The notes beneath the pieces are model-generated. The model ran no database searches and had not been told where the DNA came from. It saw nothing but the letters and a program-made list of their open reading frames with translations. The position numbers and the translations under genes were made by a program. A DNA stretch of 64,000 bases from Pelotomaculum propionicicum. Lineage in GTDB: Bacteria > Bacillota > Desulfotomaculia > Desulfotomaculales > Pelotomaculaceae. Positions 33,965 through 42,560 of the stretch are shown here, one piece after another (position 1 is the stretch's first letter; each line of letters begins with the position of its first letter). The DNA lies in NCBI RefSeq assembly GCF_004369225.1, contig NZ_QFFZ01000007.1, positions 58,755 to 122,754 on the forward strand. The letters are read 5' to 3'.

Positions 33965-34144
33965 ATGCCCAGAGGGGATGGAACCGGTCCGGCTGGTAAG
34001 GGTCCGGGCGTAGGCAAGAAAAGAGGACCTTGTGGCGCCGGTCAAGGCCGTGGACAAGGGCAAGGTCAGGGGCAAGGCCGTCAGTGTCAAGGACAAAACT
34101 GGGGACAAGGTCAGGGTCCCGGTAAGAAAGTTGGCAAGCCGTAA
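33965..34144 (+). CDS. Small DUF5320-like Gly/Gln-rich protein (59 aa)
   Basis: Begins MPRGDGTGPAGKGPGVG, the same start as DUF5320 proteins (MP-x-GTGP-x-G-x-GP), then continues as repeated GQG units with two Cys. AAGGAGG and GGAG precede the ATG. It lies 31 bp after the NifX-like gene and is likely part of the same operon. Confidence 0.65.
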   Translation: MPRGDGTGPAGKGPGVGKKRGPCGAGQGRGQGQGQGQGRQCQGQNWGQGQGPGKKVGKP

Positions 34145-34200
34145 ATCGAACAATCTGGTGATGCTGCGCCATTGAACAAAATTAAAGGAGGGGTTCCATC

Positions 34201-34533
34201 ATGCCAGGTTTTAACGGAACGGGTCCCCAGGGCTCAGGTCCTATGACAGGCCGGGGGCGCGGCTACTGCATGAGTTATATTGACTCTAATACCAATGCTT
34301 GCCCGGGTTTCTCCCGGAGAAACACTGGCCGGGGTTGGCGAAACTGGTATCATGCCACGGGACTGACCCGCTGGCAAAGGCGGGCGCCAGGTGCGGCAGT
34401 GAACGGAGCTGTTTTCGCGCCTCCGCTGAGCGGCGAGCAAGAGTTGTCCTTCCTCAAGGAGCAGGCTGGTTACCTGGAAAACGCCCTTGAGCAGGCCAAC
34501 AGGCGGATTAAAGAACTTGAGGGTAAAGGCTGA
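34201..34533 (+). CDS. DUF5320 family protein
   Basis: Starts MPGFNGTGPQGSGPMTGRGRGYC, which defines the family, and ends in a coiled coil (SFLKEQAGYLENALEQANRRIKELE). AGGAGG before ATG. DUF5320 genes commonly sit beside NifX/Mrp genes in anaerobes; the function is unknown, but a metal-cluster scaffold or carrier is a fair guess. Confidence 0.8.
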   Translation: MPGFNGTGPQGSGPMTGRGRGYCMSYIDSNTNACPGFSRRNTGRGWRNWYHATGLTRWQRRAPGAAVNGAVFAPPLSGEQELSFLKEQAGYLENALEQANRRIKELEGKG

Positions 34534-34560
34534 GAACATACCCTTTCAGGGGGTTGTATT

Positions 34561-35418
34561 ATGTCACCTAAATTGACTATAGCTGTTGCCAGCGGGAAGG
34601 GAGGGACGGGAAAAACCACCGTCTCTGCGAGCCTCTCCTGCGCGGCGGCAGACGCCGGCTATAAAGTGGCCTATCTGGACTGCGATGTTGAGGAGCCCAA
34701 TGGGCATCTTTTTTTGAAACCTGAAATCGACTGCCGCCACCTTGTCGGCATACCGGTTCCGGTAGTGGATCAGAAGAAGTGTGTTGCCTGCGGCGCCTGT
34801 GGGCAAATCTGCCAGTACAGCGCCATCGTCTGTATCAATAAAAACATCCTCACTTTTGATAAAATGTGCCACGGATGCGGGGGATGCGCACTGGTGTGCC
34901 CCGCGGGGGCCATTACTGAAAAAAGCAGGAGTATTGGTTCAATTGAAGGAGGAAGCGCGGGCAGAATATCTTTTTACCATGGAAATCTTTTTGTGGGTGA
35001 GGCTTTCAGCCCACCGTTGATCAGGGCGGTGCGCTCGACGGGATGCAATGGTTTGAATATTGTCGACGCGCCGCCCGGCACTTCCTGCCCGGTAATCTCT
35101 GCGATTAAAGGTGCGGATTATGTGCTTCTGGTTACCGAACCCACCCCCTTCGGAATTAACGACCTGGATATTGCCGCCGGTATGGTAAAAGAGCTCGGCA
35201 TTCCTCACGCGGTGGTTGTTAACAGGCACGACCCCGATAATACCCTTGCCCGTGATTTCTGCAGGGATAGGGGAATTAAGATCCTGGCTGAGATTCCTGA
35301 TGACCGCAGGATTGCCGAAGCTTATTCAAGAGGTGCACTGCCGTACTCCGCTGTACCGGGTTACCGGGAGCTTTTTAAAGAACTTTTAATTTCTGCTGTG
35401 AAGGAGGCGAAATGGTGA
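34561..35418 (+). CDS. MinD/Mrp-like P-loop ATPase with inserted ferredoxin domain (1)
   Basis: The 285-aa protein starts with a deviant Walker A, ASGKGGTGKTT, followed by an insertion with two [4Fe-4S] motifs (CVACGACGQICQYSAIVC and CHGCGGCALVCP) and the Walker B-like NIVDAPPGTSCP. It is a MinD-superfamily ATPase of the ferredoxin-carrying type, probably in iron-sulfur or metallocluster handling. Overlaps the following homologue by 7 bp, so the two are likely to form a heterodimer. Confidence 0.85.
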   Translation: MSPKLTIAVASGKGGTGKTTVSASLSCAAADAGYKVAYLDCDVEEPNGHLFLKPEIDCRHLVGIPVPVVDQKKCVACGACGQICQYSAIVCINKNILTFDKMCHGCGGCALVCPAGAITEKSRSIGSIEGGSAGRISFYHGNLFVGEAFSPPLIRAVRSTGCNGLNIVDAPPGTSCPVISAIKGADYVLLVTEPTPFGINDLDIAAGMVKELGIPHAVVVNRHDPDNTLARDFCRDRGIKILAEIPDDRRIAEAYSRGALPYSAVPGYRELFKELLISAVKEAKW

Positions 35419-36311
35419 AAGAAATAACCGTCATCAGCGGCAAAGGCGGCACCGGTAAGACAAGCCTGGCGGCTTCCCTGGTTTCCCTGGCGGAAAATAC
35501 GGCGGTAGCTGACTGTGATGTGGACGCGGCCGACCTGCACCTTGTCCTCAACCCTCGGGTTGAACAAGTAAATGATTTCAGTGGCGGGAAAAGCTCTGCG
35601 ATTATACCTGATAAGTGTACCGGCTGTGGTAAATGCCATGAGCTCTGCCGCTTTGGCGCGGTAGTAAAAAATACAGACCAAAAAACAGTTTTCACCATTG
35701 ACCCTATAGCCTGTGAGGGGTGTGGCGTATGCAGCTATTTTTGCCCGGAAAAAGCGATTGAGTTTAAGCAGGCGGTTAACGGCCAGTGGTTCATTTCCAG
35801 TACCCGCTACGGGCCTATGGTCCATGCCAAACTTGGTATTGCTCAAGAAAATTCAGGAAAACTTGTTTCTTTGGTACGCAGCCAGGTTAAAATAATCGCT
35901 GAGGAAAAAGGCCTGCCCTATATAATTGTTGACGGTCCGCCGGGTATAGGCTGTCCGGTCATTGCCTCAGTAACGGGCACAGACTGTGTGCTAATCGTAA
36001 CTGAGCCAACCTTATCCGGCCAACATGACCTGGAAAGGGTAGTCGAACTAATTAATTTTTTTAAAATTCCCGCCTATCTTTGCATAAATAAGTTCGATAT
36101 AAACCCTGAGATGAGTGACATAATAGAGAAAAAAGCCATGGCGGCCGGAGTTAAGGTTGTAGGCAGGGTGCACTACGACCGGAACGTGACCGGGGCACAG
36201 GTCAAAAAGCTCCCGGTGGTAGAAATGCCTAATACCCCCGCGGCAGCAGATGTCAGGACTATGTGGAGCAACCTGCTGCAGGAAATAACTGCTGCCACAA
36301 AAGTGAGTTAG
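35412..36311 (+). CDS. MinD/Mrp-like P-loop ATPase with inserted ferredoxin domain (2)
   Basis: Same architecture as the gene before: ISGKGGTGKTSLAASL, CTGCGKCHELCRFGAVV and CEGCGVCSYFCPEKAI, then IIVDGPPGIGCPV and TEPTLSGQHDLERV. 299 aa. The overlapping start (4-8 bp) with AAGGAGG in the end of the previous gene signals tight coupling. Not a classical cell-division MinD: no membrane-targeting helix. Confidence 0.85.
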   Translation: MVKEITVISGKGGTGKTSLAASLVSLAENTAVADCDVDAADLHLVLNPRVEQVNDFSGGKSSAIIPDKCTGCGKCHELCRFGAVVKNTDQKTVFTIDPIACEGCGVCSYFCPEKAIEFKQAVNGQWFISSTRYGPMVHAKLGIAQENSGKLVSLVRSQVKIIAEEKGLPYIIVDGPPGIGCPVIASVTGTDCVLIVTEPTLSGQHDLERVVELINFFKIPAYLCINKFDINPEMSDIIEKKAMAAGVKVVGRVHYDRNVTGAQVKKLPVVEMPNTPAAADVRTMWSNLLQEITAATKVS

Positions 36312-36388
36312 GGTAAATGTTTAGTTTTTGGCAATTAATAAGACATACTGTTACTGCATTTTATAACAAGCGGAAGGAGACACAGTAA

Positions 36389-37249
36389 ATGCAACAGGAT
36401 TCAAACTGCGGTTGTGGTACCAAGGGTGCTTGTGAGGGGGAAAACACCGTAAATAGTGAAGAGTCCATGCACGCTCCCGAGAAACTGGCCATTAATAATT
36501 TTAGCAGCGCTAAAAACGTTATTGCCGTTATGAGCGGGAAAGGCGGTGTCGGCAAATCATCTGTAACATCCCTGCTGGCGTGCGGCTTCAGAAGAAAAGG
36601 TTATGAAGTTGGAGTACTGGATGCGGATATTACCGGTCCCAGCCTGCCAAAGTTGTTTGGGGTAAAGGGACCAATAGAAGGCACACCCTTTGGGATGCAC
36701 CCTCTGGAAAGTTCTACCGGCATCAAAGTCATGTCCATAAATTTACTCATGGAACAAGAAGATGAACCTGTTATCTGGCGCGGTCCTTTGCTGGGTAAAG
36801 TAGTCGGTCAATTTTGGACAGATGTTGTTTGGACCGATCTGGACTACCTTTTTGTGGATCTACCTCCCGGGACGGGTGACGTGCCCCTCTCGGTGATGCA
36901 GTCCCTTCCCTTAAACGGGTTTATTGTAGTGACCTCGCCACAGGAACTTGCGACAATGATCGTGAAAAAAGCGATAAAAATGGCCCAGATTATGAATATA
37001 CCAATACTTGGTTTAATTGAAAATATGAGTGGTGTAATTTGCCCGAAATGTGGAGAAGAATTCAAGTTGTTTGGTCCGGGCCATGGTGAAGAAGTATCCA
37101 AATCTTTCAACATCAAGTTCCTCGGCAAGCTGCCTGTTGATCCAAACCTTTCCAAACTCTGCGACCAGGGTAAAATTGAAGAATATGAAAGCAGCCTTTT
37201 TACCGATTTTATTCCCGGTCAACTTGAAGCAAAGGGGGGCGACGTTTAA
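36389..37249 (+). CDS. Mrp/NBP35-family iron-sulfur carrier ATPase
   Basis: 286 aa. N-terminal cysteines (CGCGTKGAC) precede the P-loop MSGKGGVGKSSVTSLLA; DADITGPSLPKLFG, DLPPGTGDVPLSVMQ and the paired cluster-binding CPKC follow. Mrp/NBP35 proteins carry and transfer [4Fe-4S] clusters. It ends about 100 bp before the DUF134 gene and lies in the same run of genes. Confidence 0.9.
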   Translation: MQQDSNCGCGTKGACEGENTVNSEESMHAPEKLAINNFSSAKNVIAVMSGKGGVGKSSVTSLLACGFRRKGYEVGVLDADITGPSLPKLFGVKGPIEGTPFGMHPLESSTGIKVMSINLLMEQEDEPVIWRGPLLGKVVGQFWTDVVWTDLDYLFVDLPPGTGDVPLSVMQSLPLNGFIVVTSPQELATMIVKKAIKMAQIMNIPILGLIENMSGVICPKCGEEFKLFGPGHGEEVSKSFNIKFLGKLPVDPNLSKLCDQGKIEEYESSLFTDFIPGQLEAKGGDV

Positions 37250-37350
37250 ATCACAACAAGAAGTACAAGATAATATTGACTGTTCTTTAGCCAGCCGGTA
37301 TTATTCTTGTAAACGTATTCAAAAACCAAGTTTGACAGGAGTGTTAAAAA

Positions 37351-37758
37351 ATGCCCAGGCCGCCAAAATGCAGGAGAGTGGAACAGCTTCCGGGGTTTAC
37401 TTACTTTAAACCTTCAGGCATCCCCATGTCGGAACTATCCGAGATTATGCTTTCGGTGGAAGAACTTGAGGCCATTCGCTTAAGGGACCTGCTAGGCTTG
37501 GATCATGAAGTATCGGCTGAGAAGATGTCTGTTTCCAGGCCCACTTTTCACAGAATACTGGCGTCAGCCAGGCAGAAAATAGCGCAGGCTCTGGTAAACG
37601 GAGCCGCTCTGAGAGTAACCGGGGGCAACTTTAAGCTGATCCAGTATAACCTGAAATGCCTGGCCTGTGGACACCAGTGGGAGGGAACCATCTGCCGCAG
37701 GCTGACTGTGTGCCCTCTCTGTTACGGAAAAGACTGGCAAAAAATCGATTTAAAATAA
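37351..37758 (+). CDS. DUF134 family DNA-binding-like protein
   Basis: The 135-aa protein has the family start MPRPPKCRRVE and a helix-turn-helix (LSVEELEAIRLRDLLGLDHEVSAEKMSVSRPTFHRIL-type) followed by a zinc ribbon CLACGHQWEGTIC...CPLC. DUF134 proteins are encoded next to NifX/Mrp-type genes across anaerobes and could regulate them. Followed 20 bp later by a second NifX-like gene. Confidence 0.85.
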   Translation: MPRPPKCRRVEQLPGFTYFKPSGIPMSELSEIMLSVEELEAIRLRDLLGLDHEVSAEKMSVSRPTFHRILASARQKIAQALVNGAALRVTGGNFKLIQYNLKCLACGHQWEGTICRRLTVCPLCYGKDWQKIDLK

Positions 37759-37779
37759 TTCTTGGAGGTAGAAAACACA

Positions 37780-38130
37780 ATGAAAATTGCCATGCCGCAC
37801 CTGGAAGGAAAAGTAAACCCGCACTTTGGGACCAGCCGGGAATTTGTTGTCGTAGAAACGGAAGACGGCCAAATAAAAGGCAAGAAGATTATTCCCAATG
37901 AAGTAATGCACAACCATGGCGGTCTGGCCATGATGCTGAAAGCCGAAGGGGCCGAAGTGGTAATTACCGGCGGTATCGGCAGGCCTATGGCCGACGCTCT
38001 GCAAAGGGCTGGTTTTGAAGTAATCACGGGGGCGTCGGGAGATGTGGATAAGGTCGCCGGGGCTTATCTCAGCGGCAACCTTGTTGCTGGCGGGGTTAGC
38101 TGCGACTGTGGCGGACACCACGGCCATTGA
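37780..38130 (+). CDS. NifX/NifB-type FeMo-cofactor domain protein (2)
   Basis: 116-aa paralogue of the gene at 33.6 kb: KIAMPHLEGKVNPHFGTSREFVVVETE, HNHGGLAMMLKAEGAEVVITGGIG, and a metal-binding end CDCGGHHGH. GGAGGT precedes the ATG; the GAGGTAGAA upstream codons are part of that site. Ends the cluster; a terminator follows. Confidence 0.85.
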   Translation: MKIAMPHLEGKVNPHFGTSREFVVVETEDGQIKGKKIIPNEVMHNHGGLAMMLKAEGAEVVITGGIGRPMADALQRAGFEVITGASGDVDKVAGAYLSGNLVAGGVSCDCGGHHGH

Positions 38131-38158
38131 CATTAATAAACGCTTCAGTTTGTAACAG

Positions 38159-38194
38159 ATAAGCGTGACTTGATACGTCGCGCTTATTTTTTTT
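38159..38194 (+). terminator. Terminator of the NifX/Mrp/DUF134 cluster
   Basis: ATAAGCG and CGCTTAT enclose 15 nt and are followed by eight T. Confidence 0.78.
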
Positions 38195-38210
38195 AAATGT
38201 TTCATTCCGA

Positions 38211-38405
38211 TATAAGGAGCCTGGATTTATAGGAGTTCCATCCAGCACGCGGGTTACGCTGTACTCAGTGTTTCTTAATCTGATCATAACAGCGGGCAAA
38301 GGTGTTCTTGCCTTTCTTTCAGGCAGTACGGCCCTTTTTGTTGAAACTATTCACAGCATATCTGACGGTGGAATAATAACAATTTTGACGGAGATACTTC
38401 CTTGA
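38211..38405 (+). pseudogene. Cation diffusion facilitator N-terminal fragment
   Basis: In one frame the gap before adhE encodes about 60 residues of a CDF metal-efflux protein start: TRVTLYSVFLNLIITAGKG, VLAFLSGSTALF and ETIHSISDGG (the HSxxD-type metal-site helix), ending at TGA. No start codon fits the frame and the remaining 230 or so residues are gone. Only an AAGGAG lies upstream. A decayed gene; the AdhE ribosome binding site lies just after it. Confidence 0.6.
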
Positions 38406-38431
38406 AAATAGAATTTTAAGGGGATGAGATA

Positions 38432-41131
38432 TTGCCGAAACAAGATACGGGGAAGGACTCCGGGGATGACTGCGGGAGAATTATCGACGGCCTGGCTTTT
38501 AGGGCGCAGGAGGCGCTGCATAGATTTTTGGAACTTGGCCAGGAGGACGTGGACAGGATCGTCAAGGCCATGGCCCTGGCCGGGCTCGACAGGCACATGG
38601 AGTTGGCCAGGATGGCTGTGGAAGAAACGGGCCGGGGAGTTTACGAAGATAAAATTGTAAAAAACATTTTTGCTACGGAGTATGTCTACCACAGCATCAA
38701 GTACAGTAAGACCGTTGGTGTCATAAAAGTTGACGGGGAAGCTGAATACGAAGAAGTGGCGGAGCCGGTCGGGGTAATAGCGGGAATTACGCCGGTGACC
38801 AACCCTACTTCGACCACCATGTTTAAGTCCCTGATCTCCATGAAAACCAGAAACCCCATTATCTTCAGTTTCCACCCGGGGGCTCAGCGGTGCAGCGCGG
38901 CGGCGGCCAAAACGATGCTGGACGCGGCGGTGGACGCGGGGGCGCCCGAAAACTGCATCAGCTGGATTGAACAGCCTTCAATAGAAGCAACCAAAATGTT
39001 GATGGCTAACCCGGGCGTCTCTCTTATACTGGCTACCGGCGGGGCGGGCATGGTTCAGTCAGCCTACAGCAGCGGCAAGCCAGCCCTGGGCGTGGGGCCG
39101 GGCAACGTCCCCTGTTATATTGAAAAGTCAGCCAACCTGCAAAGGGCGGTTACGGACTTGATCCTCAGCAAGACCTTTGACAACGGAATGATCTGCGCCT
39201 CAGAGCAGGGCTTAATTGTGGACAGGGATGTGGCCGGGGAAATAGAATCCCTTTTAGTTGAGAACGGCTGTTACTTCCTGAATAAAACTGAAGCGGAATT
39301 GCTGGAGCGTTTCGCTTCCTGTAAGGAGAGCTGCTCCCTGAACCCGGAGGTGGTGGGCAGGCCGGCTGGTGTGATTGCCAGGATGGCCGGCTTTACGGTG
39401 CCGGACGGGACCAAAATACTCATAGCCAGGCAGGACGGAGTGGGCCCGGACCACCCGCTTTCAAGGGAAAAGCTGAGCCCGATTTTAGCCTATTACCTGG
39501 CGGAGAACGCACAGGAAGGAATCAAACTATGCGAACAGATGGTTGAGTACGGGGGAATGGGCCACTCGGCGGTGATCCACACAGCTGATGAAAAGCTGGT
39601 CGACGAGTTTGCCCGCAGGGTCATGGCCGGGCGGATTATCGTAAACGCCCCTTCCACTCATGGCGCCATCGGTGATATATATAACACCAATATGCCTTCG
39701 CTCACCCTGGGCTGCGGTTCCTACGGGAGAAACGCCACCACGGCTAATGTCAGCGCTGTTAACCTGCTCAACATCAAGAGGGTAGCCAGAAGGCAGGTCA
39801 ATATGCAGTGGTTCAGGGTGCCGGAAAGGATCTATTTTGAAAGAGGTTCCATCCAATATCTTGCCAAGATGCCTGGGATAGAAAAAGTCCTGGTTGTAAC
39901 CGACAAATCAATGGTTGAACTGGGCTACCTGGACAAAATTAAATACCACCTGGTCAAGAGGGAAAACAGGCCGGTCATAGAAGTGTTCAGCGAAGTTGAA
40001 CCCGACCCGTCCCTGGCCCTGGTCACCAAAGGCCTCAAACTGATGAACTCTTTTCAGCCTGACACCATTATTGCCTTGGGCGGCGGGTCGGCCATAGACG
40101 CTGCCAAGGGGATGTGGCTTTTTTATGAACACCCTGAAGTTGAATTTGAGTTTTTAAGGCTTAAGTTTCTGGATATTCGCAAGCGCACTTATAAATTCCC
40201 CAAACTGGGCCGCCGGGCAAGGCTGGTGGCCATTCCCACCACCAGCGGTAGCGGCTCCGAGGTAACGGCTTTCGCGGTCATCACCGATAAAGGGAAAGAC
40301 ATTAAATATCCACTGGCGGATTACGAACTGACACCGGACGTGGCTATTATAGACCCGGATTTTGTTGATACACTGCCCAGCGGCCTGGCGGCCGACACCG
40401 GCATGGACGTGCTGGCGCACGGCATAGAGGCTTATGTTTCAGTGATGGCTTCGGACTACACTGACGCCCTTTGTTTGAAAGCGATCGAGCTGGTTTTTAA
40501 ATATTTGCCGCTTTCCTGGCGTGAAAAGGACCCGGTGGCGCGCGAGAAGATGCATAATGCTTCCACCATAGCCGGGATGGCTTTTACCAACGCTTTTCTG
40601 GGCATCAACCACGCCCTGGCCCACAAGGTGGGGGGAGAGTTCGGCGTCACGCACGGGCGGGCCAACGCCATTCTGCTGCCTTACGTTATTGAGTACAACG
40701 CCGGCCTGCCCAGCAAGTTCGTTTCCTTCCCGAAGTATGAGCACTATATAGCACCGGAAAAATACAGGCAGATAGCCGCCCATCTGGGCCTGCCCGCCTT
40801 ATCGAAGGAAGAGGGTGTACACAGCCTGATCGAAGCGGTGTCTGAATTGAGCCGCTCTCTCGGCATACCGGCCACGTTTGCCGAATTGGGCATAGACCGG
40901 AAAGATTTCATGTCAAAAATCCCGCAACTGGCAGAAAAGGCGTTTGAGGACCAGACCACAACCACCAACCCGCGGCTGCCTTTAATCAGCGAGCTGGCGG
41001 ATATCCTCCGTAAAGCCTATAATGGCGCACAGGTTGACGCCGGAGATGAAGTCAGGATGGAAGATGAAACCTTGTATTCAACAACGGGAATTCAACCTGG
41101 TGCAAGTCCTGCTGACAGCACGTTGCAGTAG
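38432..41131 (+). CDS. adhE: Bifunctional aldehyde-alcohol dehydrogenase
   Basis: The 899-aa protein has the two AdhE halves. The N-terminal CoA-acylating aldehyde dehydrogenase shows GVIAGITPVTNPTST, the catalytic Cys in GMICASEQ and GVGPGNVP. The iron-dependent alcohol dehydrogenase half has ALGGGSAIDAAKGMWLF, PTTSGSGSEVT, and the Fe ligands in LAADTGMDVLAHGIEAY, FLGINHALAHKVGGEFGVTHGRANA. It reduces acetyl-CoA (or another acyl-CoA) through the aldehyde to the alcohol with NADH. The TTG start follows AAGGGGATGAG. Single gene with its own terminator. Confidence 0.92.
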   Translation: MPKQDTGKDSGDDCGRIIDGLAFRAQEALHRFLELGQEDVDRIVKAMALAGLDRHMELARMAVEETGRGVYEDKIVKNIFATEYVYHSIKYSKTVGVIKVDGEAEYEEVAEPVGVIAGITPVTNPTSTTMFKSLISMKTRNPIIFSFHPGAQRCSAAAAKTMLDAAVDAGAPENCISWIEQPSIEATKMLMANPGVSLILATGGAGMVQSAYSSGKPALGVGPGNVPCYIEKSANLQRAVTDLILSKTFDNGMICASEQGLIVDRDVAGEIESLLVENGCYFLNKTEAELLERFASCKESCSLNPEVVGRPAGVIARMAGFTVPDGTKILIARQDGVGPDHPLSREKLSPILAYYLAENAQEGIKLCEQMVEYGGMGHSAVIHTADEKLVDEFARRVMAGRIIVNAPSTHGAIGDIYNTNMPSLTLGCGSYGRNATTANVSAVNLLNIKRVARRQVNMQWFRVPERIYFERGSIQYLAKMPGIEKVLVVTDKSMVELGYLDKIKYHLVKRENRPVIEVFSEVEPDPSLALVTKGLKLMNSFQPDTIIALGGGSAIDAAKGMWLFYEHPEVEFEFLRLKFLDIRKRTYKFPKLGRRARLVAIPTTSGSGSEVTAFAVITDKGKDIKYPLADYELTPDVAIIDPDFVDTLPSGLAADTGMDVLAHGIEAYVSVMASDYTDALCLKAIELVFKYLPLSWREKDPVAREKMHNASTIAGMAFTNAFLGINHALAHKVGGEFGVTHGRANAILLPYVIEYNAGLPSKFVSFPKYEHYIAPEKYRQIAAHLGLPALSKEEGVHSLIEAVSELSRSLGIPATFAELGIDRKDFMSKIPQLAEKAFEDQTTTTNPRLPLISELADILRKAYNGAQVDAGDEVRMEDETLYSTTGIQPGASPADSTLQ

Positions 41132-41152
41132 TAGCTCTGGACTGCCTACAAA

Positions 41153-41242
41153 TGTAGGGTGCGACTTTAGTCGCACAAATGTTACCATGGTCTCAAAACG
41201 TTCGGCACGAACGCGCCTTGTTCGATTAAAACCGAACCTACA
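41153..41242 (+). repeat. Small MITE-like palindromic element after adhE
   Basis: A segment of about 90 bp starts TGTAGGG and ends ACCTACA, and near its left end holds a perfect hairpin GTGCGAC-TTTA-GTCGCAC. Inverted ends with no coding capacity suggest a small non-autonomous element. One copy seen in the window. Confidence 0.4.
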
Positions 41243-41325
41243 GATTTTCACCGTTGCTGTTGCCGCAACAGAAGCATGTTTTATCTGTCGGCAATCTAAA
41301 TAACACAAAGTCCATGGTGTTTGAA

Positions 41326-41354
41326 ATGACCTCCTGAGAATAGGGGGCATTTTT
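41326..41354 (+). terminator. Terminator downstream of adhE
   Basis: ATG-CCTCCT pairs with AGGGGG-CAT (one bulge) around GAGAAT and is followed by TTTTT. Confidence 0.6.
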
Positions 41355-41482
41355 ATTGCTCTATGGTTTCTTAGCCGGGACATTTCTATAAAAAAGCACC
41401 TATTATATGGCAAGGGAATAATATGATATACAATTTTGGTTGGATTTACATAGCAACGGGTACTCGAAAGGAGTTAATTCAA

Positions 41483-42409
41483 ATGTTATCTAATGAAGAT
41501 TTTGTAAGGCAATCGCTTGACTTAAACCTGTTCTTTTTAAGAATTATGAAGGAGCATTCCTTCTTCATCGAAGGAGGTTTTACTCCCGCCAATCCCGACC
41601 TGGCCAAGCAGGCGGATGCTTTTAAACAGCAATTCGAGGCTTTGCTAAAAGAGGCGGTATCCCTGGCGCAAAGATGTGTCGGCCCGGACGTGCTGACTTC
41701 AGGTGAAATAGTCACCAATTTTACACTGAACGCTGAAAAAGCGACCCAATTTTTCACCAGTATTCCGATAGACACCAGTATTACAGTGGCTGAGCTTGCT
41801 CTGACCAAAGGGGCGCAAACTTTAAATCTGCAAACGCTGGTACAGCAGGTGGCTGATTTGAATCAGAAAGCCATAGCAACCACGCAGTCCTTGATCAGTT
41901 TTAAGACTCTGGTGCTGGACAGTGTCCTGGCCTGCAGGCTGTTCACCTTTAACTACCCGCTCTTAATTGACCACATCCGCAGGGAAGCCATATTATTTAC
42001 GGAATTGCTCACCAGGCTGCAAAACAGAGTTGCAGTGGATATAGCAACATTCGCTGTTGAACAGGAGTCTTTCTGGAACAGGATCATGGCGGAACATGCG
42101 AAGTTTATCAGGGGGCTTTTGGACCCTACCGAGGAGGCTTTATTCCAGACAGCCAACAATTTTGGCAGGGAGTTTGACATGCTGGCCGCGGAGGCCATGG
42201 CCGCGCACAACCAAATCAACCTGCTGCCGCTGGTTACCCGGGAAAGCCTGCGAGAGACCGTGGGGATAAGAGAATTCAAACGGCGGGGCACGGAGGGTAT
42301 CCTGGCTTGCAAAATCAAGTCCATTATATTGCCGCTTTTGGCTGACCATGTCTTAAGGGAAGCGAATCATTACCTTCGCTTATTGAGAATCTTCAGTATG
42401 GTCACATAA
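41483..42409 (+). CDS. DUF2935 domain protein
   Basis: The 308-aa protein contains two helical repeats of the DUF2935 type, each starting with a metal-ligand-like motif: IMKEHSFFIEGG and, in the second half, IMAEHAKFIRGLLDPTE. The EH-x2-F-I pattern and later His/Glu residues suggest a ferritin-like four-helix fold that binds metal. Common in Bacillus and Clostridia, function unknown. AAAGGAG precedes the ATG, ruling out the longer upstream frame. Confidence 0.8.
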   Translation: MLSNEDFVRQSLDLNLFFLRIMKEHSFFIEGGFTPANPDLAKQADAFKQQFEALLKEAVSLAQRCVGPDVLTSGEIVTNFTLNAEKATQFFTSIPIDTSITVAELALTKGAQTLNLQTLVQQVADLNQKAIATTQSLISFKTLVLDSVLACRLFTFNYPLLIDHIRREAILFTELLTRLQNRVAVDIATFAVEQESFWNRIMAEHAKFIRGLLDPTEEALFQTANNFGREFDMLAAEAMAAHNQINLLPLVTRESLRETVGIREFKRRGTEGILACKIKSIILPLLADHVLREANHYLRLLRIFSMVT

Positions 42410-42560
42410 AAGGGAGTTTTGAATTGCAGTCTGTGGGTTCGAACTCTTTGCCGGGTGTTTTCTAATTCAGCAGATAAATCAGTTGATAACTATTTTATTT
42501 CTAATTATCATAATAAAAAAGTACATTATTACCTAACTGAAAGATTTATTCTTTGTGGAG

